A stretch of DNA of 7,658 nucleotides from an uncultured bacterium (GTDB lineage Bacteria; Actinomycetota; Thermoleophilia; BMS3ABIN01), in the NCBI GenBank assembly GCA_913009925.1, contig CAJVWY010000053.1:1-7658 (forward strand), written 5' to 3'. Under the pieces are notes generated by a model. That model did not search any database. It saw only the letters and a list, made by a program, of their open reading frames with translations, and was not told where the DNA came from. Below, piece by piece: positions 1-4,488 of this stretch. Position 1 is the first letter of the stretch; every line of letters begins with the position of its first letter. Made by a program: the position numbers and the translations under genes.

Positions 1-97
1 GCGTGGAGGCGAGCAGTGAGGAGTGGTGGGGATGGACGAAGGGTGAGGGAGGGGGGGGAATTAGGAGGTGGGAGGTGTTGTTGTTTTTTTTTTTTTT
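1..97. other. Low-quality junk beyond the library adapter
   Basis: This G/T-rich, low-complexity stretch ends in a run of 14 T (84-97) directly abutting the outer end of the P7 adapter. Read on the other strand, it is a poly-A tail followed by noise, which is what a sequencer emits after running off the end of a short library molecule. The reading frame that crosses it into the alaS tail encodes a peptide of adapter and noise origin. I see no biological content here. Confidence 0.93.
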
Positions 98-163
98 CAA
101 GCAGAAGACGGCATACGAGATAAAGGAATGTGACTGGAGTTCAGACGTGTGCTCTTCCGATCT
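98..163 (+). other. Illumina P7 / i7 index / Read 2 adapter
   Basis: Positions 98-121 match the Illumina P7 flow-cell sequence exactly as I remember it. Positions 122-129 (AAAGGAAT) are an 8-base index, and its complement ATTCCTTT corresponds, from memory, to TruSeq index 27. Positions 130-163 match the Read 2 priming site, ending in the usual GCTCTTCCGATCT. Natural DNA starts at about 164. The translation of this block gives the familiar adapter peptide containing KQKTAYEI and SSDVCSSD, which contaminates protein databases and should not be annotated. Confidence 0.99.
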
Positions 164-164
164 C

Positions 165-353
165 GCCAACTTCACCGATCAGGCTGTGGGCAGGGGGGCC
201 CGGGCCGGCGATCTGATAAAGGAGATCGCCCCCATAGTCGGAGGCAAGGGCGGCGGCAGGCCGACCATGGCCCGCGGCGGTGGCAGCGATGTGGCAAACA
301 TGGACCAGGCCCTGGACACGGCCCGCGAATGGTTCAAGCGGAAACTGGCGTAA
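165..353 (+). CDS. alaS: Alanyl-tRNA synthetase, C-terminal end (partial, 5' cut by adapter)
   Basis: The last 62 codons of alanyl-tRNA synthetase are present, in the frame that begins GCC at 165 and ends TAA at 351-353. AlaRS is a cytoplasmic class II synthetase that charges tRNA-Ala. Its catalytic, tRNA-recognition and editing domains lie outside the window. What remains is the end of the DHHA1/C-Ala domain, recognised by the glycine-rich signature GGKGGGRP followed by a GGGSD segment and a basic WFKRKLA tail. This matches the C-termini of bacterial AlaRS closely, including a GD/ELI segment about 10 residues before the glycine run. The left boundary is the adapter junction at 163/164, so the truncation is a library artefact and not a pseudogene. 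It lies 14 bp upstream of ruvX, an arrangement seen in many bacteria. Confidence 0.95.
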   Translation, partial: ANFTDQAVGRGARAGDLIKEIAPIVGGKGGGRPTMARGGGSDVANMDQALDTAREWFKRKLA

Positions 354-367
354 AGATATCCTTCATC

Positions 368-805
368 ATGCGTATCCTGGCACTAGACTACGGCCACGCC
401 CATACCGGTACCGCCATCAGCGATCCCACCGGTACAGTTGCGCGCCCCCTGGAAGACATCAGCGACGCTATGTCGGAAGCGGGCCTGGAGCAGATAGTGG
501 AGATAGCCCGGCGGGAGGGTGCCGCGCACGTGGTGGTGGGCATGCCTGTGAGCCTGTCCGGCGAAACAGGGCCGCAGGCCCAGGAGACCATCCGCTTCAT
601 GGAGACGCTGCGGCAGCTCCTTGATATCCCGGTATCGTCATGGGACGAGCGCTTCACCAGCAAGCTGGCGGCGGAGAAGGGAAGGGATTCGTCCAGCTCC
701 GGTCACAGCCTGGCCGCCTGCTACCTGCTTGAGAATTTTCTGGCGTCACAACAGTACAAGGGCATGGTGGCGGACGGGAGCCGCGGTGAGGACGGCCGGC
801 GATGA
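368..805 (+). CDS. ruvX: RuvX/YqgF family Holliday junction resolvase-like nuclease
   Basis: This 145-residue RNase H-fold protein has the usual size for the family. YqgF/RuvX proteins are linked to pre-16S rRNA processing and possibly to Holliday junction resolution. Visible motifs are an N-terminal strand with LDYG (Asp7), VVVGMPVSLSGETGPQA at about 55-71 with acidic Glu66, DERFTS at 93-98, and the C-terminal helix SLAACYLLENFL at 114-125. The family normally has a third catalytic Asp three residues before the AA pair of that helix. Here the position is His113 (codon CAC, 704-706), one base away from GAC. ATG 368 is chosen because MRILALDYG aligns with the family N-terminus and the frame upstream is alaS and adapter. 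No clear Shine-Dalgarno precedes it, so translation may depend on coupling to alaS. The stop overlaps the mltG start in ATGA. Assignment to the family is firm; catalytic activity is uncertain because of His113. Confidence 0.93.
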   Translation: MRILALDYGHAHTGTAISDPTGTVARPLEDISDAMSEAGLEQIVEIARREGAAHVVVGMPVSLSGETGPQAQETIRFMETLRQLLDIPVSSWDERFTSKLAAEKGRDSSSSGHSLAACYLLENFLASQQYKGMVADGSRGEDGRR

Positions 806-1803
806 GAATCCGTATCAGGATCTGGCGCGCCATGGCTCTGTCGCTGGCGGCTGTGGCGATGATCGTTCTTATATCAGCAGCCGTCTTTTCCTGCGGTGGC
901 GAGCGTCGTGGTGGAGAGGTTACCATCTATATCAGCCCCGGCAGCAGCACCGCCGATATAGCCCGCCGGCTGCTGGACGAGGATGTGATCGATGACCAGA
1001 AGGATTTTCTTAAAAAGGCGGACGAGATGGGCGTGGACCAGAAGCTCAAGCCCGGTACCTACCGTTTTATCCGGGGTGAGCCGGTAGAGGGGATACTCAG
1101 GAAGCTGGAACAGGGCGAACAGGCGCCGGAGGCGAGGCTTACCATACCCGAAGGCTTCAGCATCAATGATATCGCCGCGCTGGTAGCGGCAAGGACCGGG
1201 ATAACCAAGCAGGCATATTTGCAGGCGACCATGGTGGACGGCCGCCGTTTGCCCCTTGAAGGCTCGCCGGGCGGCGGCGACCTGGAAGGCTTGCTGTTTC
1301 CCAGCACCTATGACCTGCAGCCGGATATCACCGCCGGCCAGCTGGTAGAGATGCAGCTTGAGGCTTTTTCCAGCAACACCGGCGATGCCGGCTGGAGCAA
1401 CGCGTCAGGACTGGGGGTCACGCCTTACCAGGCGCTTATCGTGGCCTCCATGGTGGAGCGTGAAGCCAGGGTGCCCGAGGAGCGGCCGTTGATCGCCGCG
1501 GTAATCTACAACCGCCTGGCGGAGGGCATGAAGCTGGAGGTGGACGCCACCGTGCAGTATGCCCTGGGATACTGGAAGACGGAGCTGACACAGGCGGACC
1601 TGGAGATCGACTCGCCGTACAATACCCGGCTGTATGGCGGACTGCCGCCGGGTCCCATCTGCAACCCCGGCCTGGACGCCATCGAGGCGGCGCTCAACCC
1701 GGCTGATGTGGATTACCTCTATTATGTGGCTACCGGCGACGCCGAAGGGCATCATTTCTTCACCCGCTCCTACGAAGAGTTTCTGGCGGCGATGAACTCG
1801 TAG
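802..1803 (+). CDS. mltG: Endolytic murein transglycosylase MltG (YceG-like)
   Basis: This 333-residue membrane-anchored lytic transglycosylase cuts nascent glycan strands at the outer face of the cytoplasmic membrane and helps set their length. The N-terminus is basic (MRIRIRIWR), followed by one hydrophobic segment at about 11-30. A LysM-like subdomain covers roughly 39-105 (YISPGSSTADIARRL). The catalytic YceG domain follows, with GLLFPSTYDL at 163-172, ASMVEREA at 215-222 carrying the probable catalytic Glu219 (E. coli Glu218), YNRL at 236-239, KLEVDATVQYALG at 244-256, and SPYNTRLYGGLPPGPICNPG at 271-290. The C-terminal GHHFFTRSYEEF is also typical, so the protein looks complete. A TGAGGA-type ribosome site lies just upstream, and the start overlaps the ruvX stop (ATGA). 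Cys31 in VFSCGG, right after the membrane segment, makes a poor lipobox, so a plain transmembrane anchor is more likely. The gene converges with recO, with one base between stop codons. Confidence 0.97.
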   Translation: MRIRIRIWRAMALSLAAVAMIVLISAAVFSCGGERRGGEVTIYISPGSSTADIARRLLDEDVIDDQKDFLKKADEMGVDQKLKPGTYRFIRGEPVEGILRKLEQGEQAPEARLTIPEGFSINDIAALVAARTGITKQAYLQATMVDGRRLPLEGSPGGGDLEGLLFPSTYDLQPDITAGQLVEMQLEAFSSNTGDAGWSNASGLGVTPYQALIVASMVEREARVPEERPLIAAVIYNRLAEGMKLEVDATVQYALGYWKTELTQADLEIDSPYNTRLYGGLPPGPICNPGLDAIEAALNPADVDYLYYVATGDAEGHHFFTRSYEEFLAAMNS

Positions 1804-1804
1804 C

Positions 1805-2539
1805 TCACGGTTCCAGTTTTAAATCACAGCCCAGGTAAAAACGGCACAGTTCGCGGATGCAAAGCCAGGTCTCATGGACGGTCACGTTACCGGCTTCCAT
1901 CCGTGTAGCTTTTGACAGGGGTTGCTCAAGGAGGACTCTCATCAGGCTCACAGTCTCCGGTGAGACGTTGAAAGCTTCACCCGGGCAATCAGGGCAGAGA
2001 GCGCCGCCTGTAGCAGCCGAGAACCTGTGCAGGGGTTCTTCCCGGCCACAGACGGCACAACTGGCCAGGTGAGGCAGGTAGCCCGCCAGAAGCAGCAGCT
2101 TGAGCTGAGCTCCCAGCGCCGGCGCCCTGAAGGTATGGGCGGCGGCGCCGCCGGTGGCGGACGCCGCCGCCTCACGCAGGTAACTAGCCAGGAGGTTGTA
2201 GGTCCGGGGACGATGTTCCAGCTCCGGGATGGCCCGGCTGAACATGTCGATTACGGCGAGGCCGGCTTTCAGCGCCTCGGGGCGATCGCGGATGACGGCA
2301 TTGGTCTCGATGGTATCGGCGCCGGTGAGGGTGTGGAGGTTGCGGCCCTCGTAAAGCTGTGCCTGGATTCGCGAGAAGGGTTCCAGCCGGCCGCCGAAAC
2401 GCGACTTTACCTTACGCACACCCTTGACAACCGTCGGCACCTTGCCACGCTCGGCGGTAAGCAGGGACACTACGCGGTCCGCTTCACCCAGCTTGTGACT
2501 GCCCAGGACAATGGCGTCGGTCTTATAGGTGCGGGGCAT
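1805..2539 (-). CDS. recO: DNA repair protein RecO
   Basis: This 244-residue RecO is the normal length. RecO binds ssDNA and SSB, anneals complementary strands, and works with RecR and RecF to load RecA at gaps in the cytoplasm. The N-terminal OB-fold begins at TYKTDAIVLGSHKLGEADRV (4-23) and includes the KGVRKVKSRFGG loop and LEPFS at 52-56. The helical C-terminal domain follows and holds a four-cysteine zinc-binding site at C161/C164 and C182/C185 (CAVC and CPDC). ATG 2539 is preferred over an ATG 18 codons upstream because family members begin close to the TYKT segment and AGGGA sits 7 bases before this ATG. The gene lies downstream of the unknown exported-protein gene on the same strand with a 95-bp gap, and a promoter-like sequence is visible in that gap. 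Its 3' end nearly touches the mltG stop. Confidence 0.96.
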   Translation of the reverse strand: MPRTYKTDAIVLGSHKLGEADRVVSLLTAERGKVPTVVKGVRKVKSRFGGRLEPFSRIQAQLYEGRNLHTLTGADTIETNAVIRDRPEALKAGLAVIDMFSRAIPELEHRPRTYNLLASYLREAAASATGGAAAHTFRAPALGAQLKLLLLAGYLPHLASCAVCGREEPLHRFSAATGGALCPDCPGEAFNVSPETVSLMRVLLEQPLSKATRMEAGNVTVHETWLCIRELCRFYLGCDLKLEP

Positions 2540-2610
2540 GGCATCATCCCTGCCGGAAACGTGCGGATATGACCGGGCGGAAGCCCCTTTCACCGGTACA
2601 GCGGGGGCGG

Positions 2611-2638
2611 GTTATATGCCAGTAATTGTCGCAGTCAG
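2611..2638 (-). promoter_or_regulatory. Putative sigma-70 type promoter for recO
   Basis: On the minus strand, CTGACT (2638-2633, 4/6 to TTGACA) and TATAAC (2616-2611, 5/6 to TATAAT) are separated by 16 bases. The -35 overlaps the stop codon of the upstream gene. Initiation would fall near 2604 and give a leader of about 65 bases before the recO ATG. This is a match to the general bacterial consensus only. recO could equally be read through from the upstream gene. Confidence 0.35.
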
Positions 2639-3510
2639 GCATTGTAGGCCTGCAGCCGGTAGACCGAGTAGGCCTTGCCGAATACCTCGTCTTTCTCGCC
2701 GGGGAGACTCACAATCTCTGCGGCGCGACCGACTCCGGGAACCAGCCATACGTAATCCCAGGTGGAGATGGAATCATTGCTGCTGGTGGCCGTCACCCTG
2801 GTCTGCAGCAGGAAGGCATCGAATCTGCCGGCCGGCACCTCCAGGCTATTATAGGCGACGATACGGTTCTCGGCACGGATATCGGTTACCCGGCCGTCTT
2901 CGGTCTGTTGGTAGTTATCAACCCACTGGTCGCCGACGGCAGCGGGGAATATCAGCGCGTGCGACGGCCGCGAGAAGACAACGAGGCGGTCGGCGCCGGA
3001 GTTGCCGAAGGAGAGCCAGGTCTCAGAACCCAGGTCCTCGAAGATATATTTATCCTCCACTAGCGCCGGCTCCCAGGAGGACCTGACCACCACTGTAGCG
3101 TCAGGGAACTGATCGGCATAAGGCGCTTCTGGCTTATCAACGGGAACCATGGTAAGGGTAAGGGTATCCGGTCCCTTGGTCAGGTCCCAGGGGCCTTCCA
3201 GATCGAAGTCCACTTTGGCGGGAGAGCGGGTGGAATTTGCGGCGAACACCAGCTTGGCGCCGATCTCATAGGGTAAGTCGGAGGCGTTAAGCACGGCGCC
3301 GGTGCCGACGGCGGCGCCGGCCTTGACGATGGGCGCCGGCTCAGTGGCCGTATCGATGGCCGCCCGCTCCATGAGGAGTGATTTATCCTGCGTGTCACTG
3401 CAGTCCGATGCCACCAGGACCAGCATGACGGCAAGGATGATGACAAGGATGGGAAGGCACACCAATGTTACGGTGCGTGATGATGCTATTTTTTTCAGAT
3501 ATTGCCTCAT
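2635..3510 (-). CDS. Unrecognised membrane-anchored or exported protein
   Basis: I do not recognise this 291-residue protein securely. A short basic N-terminus (MRQYLKKIASSR) is followed by a strongly hydrophobic segment at about 13-34, so it is probably anchored in the membrane with the remainder outside. Cys37 in ASDCSD does not form a good lipobox. Residues 40-75 are Ala/Thr/Pro-rich and probably a linker. The rest looks rich in beta strands, with alternating polar and hydrophobic residues and several Trp. The C-terminal part, at about 216-263, has LEVPAGRFDAFLLQTRV, then WDYVWLVPGVG. This resembles the 'VPAG-F ... W..PGVG-V' pattern of DUF3108/TapB-like periplasmic or surface proteins; that link is inference from pattern memory. 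ATG 3510 is the only sensible start and has no Shine-Dalgarno. A -10-like box ends 7 bases upstream, so the mRNA may be leaderless. The gene is divergent from glyQ and upstream of recO. Confidence 0.75.
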   Translation of the reverse strand: MRQYLKKIASSRTVTLVCLPILVIILAVMLVLVASDCSDTQDKSLLMERAAIDTATEPAPIVKAGAAVGTGAVLNASDLPYEIGAKLVFAANSTRSPAKVDFDLEGPWDLTKGPDTLTLTMVPVDKPEAPYADQFPDATVVVRSSWEPALVEDKYIFEDLGSETWLSFGNSGADRLVVFSRPSHALIFPAAVGDQWVDNYQQTEDGRVTDIRAENRIVAYNSLEVPAGRFDAFLLQTRVTATSSNDSISTWDYVWLVPGVGRAAEIVSLPGEKDEVFGKAYSVYRLQAYNA

Positions 3511-3517
3511 TTTAATT

Positions 3518-3523
3518 ATTCTA
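3518..3523 (-). promoter_or_regulatory. Putative -10 box for a leaderless transcript of the exported-protein gene
   Basis: On the minus strand TAGAAT (5/6 to TATAAT) is followed by 7 bases and then the ATG at 3510, so transcription would start at or within a base of the start codon. No purine-rich ribosome site lies between the box and the ATG. I could not find a convincing -35 at 16-18 bases. A -10 box placed about 7 bases before the start codon is typical of leaderless genes in Actinobacteria and Deinococcus. Its position on this gene is my inference. Confidence 0.45.
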
Positions 3524-3581
3524 TCATGTCGGCAGGATCAGGCTACCGCCGATATCCAACCCTTTGGAGCCCGGCCCGCCC

Positions 3582-3610
3582 TTGTTAAAAGGTTCGCCGT
3601 CTTATAAAAT
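3582..3610 (+). promoter_or_regulatory. Putative sigma-70 type promoter for glyQS
   Basis: TTGTTA (3582-3587, 4/6 to TTGACA) and TAAAAT (3605-3610, 5/6 to TATAAT) are separated by 17 bases, the preferred spacing. Initiation would fall around 3616-3617, leaving a leader of about five bases before the TTG at 3622. An overlapping TATAAA at 3603-3608 could serve as the -10 instead. The local AT-richness stands out in this GC-rich DNA. Confidence 0.5.
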
Positions 3611-3621
3611 TACTCCCCGCT

Positions 3622-4488
3622 TTGGACCACTATCCCAGTTTTCAAAAGATCATACTAACCCTGCAGGAATACTGGGCGGATCAGGGCTGCGTTCTGATGC
3701 AGCCATACCATACGGAAGTCGGCGCCGGAACGTTCAATCCCGCAACCTTTCTCCGGTGCCTGGACGACAAACCCTGGCGCGCCGCCTATGTGGAGCCCTG
3801 CATCCGTCCCGCGGACGGACGTTACGGCGATAACCCCTACCGGCTGGCGCATTACTACCAGTACCAGGTCATTCTCAAGCCGGCGCCGGCGGATGTGCAG
3901 GATCTCTACCTCGATTCACTGGAGCGGCTGGGCATCGAACTGTCGGCCCACGACGTCCGTTTTGTGGAAGACGACTGGGAGGGGCCGACCCTGGGCGCGT
4001 GGGGCCTGGGATGGGAGGTCTGGATAGACGGCATGGAGATTACCCAGTTCACCTACTTCCAGCAGGTGGGCGGCTTCGATCTGGACCCGGTCTCGGTGGA
4101 GTTGACCTACGGCCTGGAGCGCGTCGGCATGTACCTTCAGCAGAAGAACAGCGTCTATGATCTTCAATGGGCGGAGGGCGTGACCTACGGCGATGTCTAC
4201 CGCGAGGGAGAGGTCCAGTGGTCGCGGTACAATTTCGAGGTTGCCGGGACGGAGATGCTGCATAGCCACTTCATCGATTACGAACAGGAATGCGAACGCT
4301 GCCTGGCTGCCGACTTGCCCCTGGTAGCATACGATTACGTGCTCAAGTGTTCCCACACCTTCAACCTTCTCGATTCCCGGGGCGTGATCAGCGTTACAGA
4401 CCGCACGGGCTATATCGCCCGCGTGAGAAACCTGGCCAGGCGCTGCGCCGAGATGTATCTGCGCCATATGTCTGCGGGGACATCCTGA
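3622..4488 (+). CDS. glyQ: Glycyl-tRNA synthetase alpha subunit
   Basis: The 288-residue alpha subunit of the heterotetrameric (alpha2beta2) bacterial GlyRS is the class II catalytic subunit that makes glycyl-adenylate and charges tRNA-Gly with the beta subunit. The sequence is canonical throughout: FQKIILTLQEYWADQGC at 7-23, MQPY and EVGAGTFNPATF at 26-43, RPADGRYGDNPYRLAHYYQ at 62-80, DDWEGPTLGAWGLGWEVW at 117-134, GMEITQFTYFQQVGG at 137-151, LTYGLERVGMYLQ at 161-173, and ISVTDRTGYIARVRNLAR near the C-terminus. The family normally begins a few residues before FQ. The only candidate start codon between the in-frame stop at 3586-3588 and that segment is TTG 3622. It has no Shine-Dalgarno, and a promoter ends only 11 bases upstream. 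The stop overlaps the glyS start in TGATG. There is no T-box leader. Confidence 0.97.
   Translation: MDHYPSFQKIILTLQEYWADQGCVLMQPYHTEVGAGTFNPATFLRCLDDKPWRAAYVEPCIRPADGRYGDNPYRLAHYYQYQVILKPAPADVQDLYLDSLERLGIELSAHDVRFVEDDWEGPTLGAWGLGWEVWIDGMEITQFTYFQQVGGFDLDPVSVELTYGLERVGMYLQQKNSVYDLQWAEGVTYGDVYREGEVQWSRYNFEVAGTEMLHSHFIDYEQECERCLAADLPLVAYDYVLKCSHTFNLLDSRGVISVTDRTGYIARVRNLARRCAEMYLRHMSAGTS

Noticed and set aside
3..353. 116-residue open frame from the left edge into alaS
   Set aside because: Only the part from 165 is natural alaS. The rest translates noise and the P7/Read 2 adapter.
2540..2593. Upstream ATG giving an 18-residue longer RecO
   Set aside because: RecO proteins start close to the TYKTDAIVL segment, and AGGGA is correctly spaced before ATG 2539. 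The extension has no family-like sequence.
2583..2608. GCCCC/GGGGC hairpin between the exported-protein gene and recO, as a terminator
   Set aside because: The stem is only about 5 bp with a 16-base loop, and no T run follows on the minus strand.
3489..3495. Run of seven A (minus strand) early in the exported-protein gene as a programmed frameshift site
   Set aside because: The frame is open through the run, and the signal-anchor and outer domain follow in the same frame. No alternative product or stimulatory structure is evident.
4290..4487. 66-codon N-terminal extension of GlyS overlapping glyQ
   Set aside because: The extension is the out-of-frame reading of the well-conserved glyQ 3' end. 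The family N-terminus begins at ATG 4488, which overlaps the glyQ stop.
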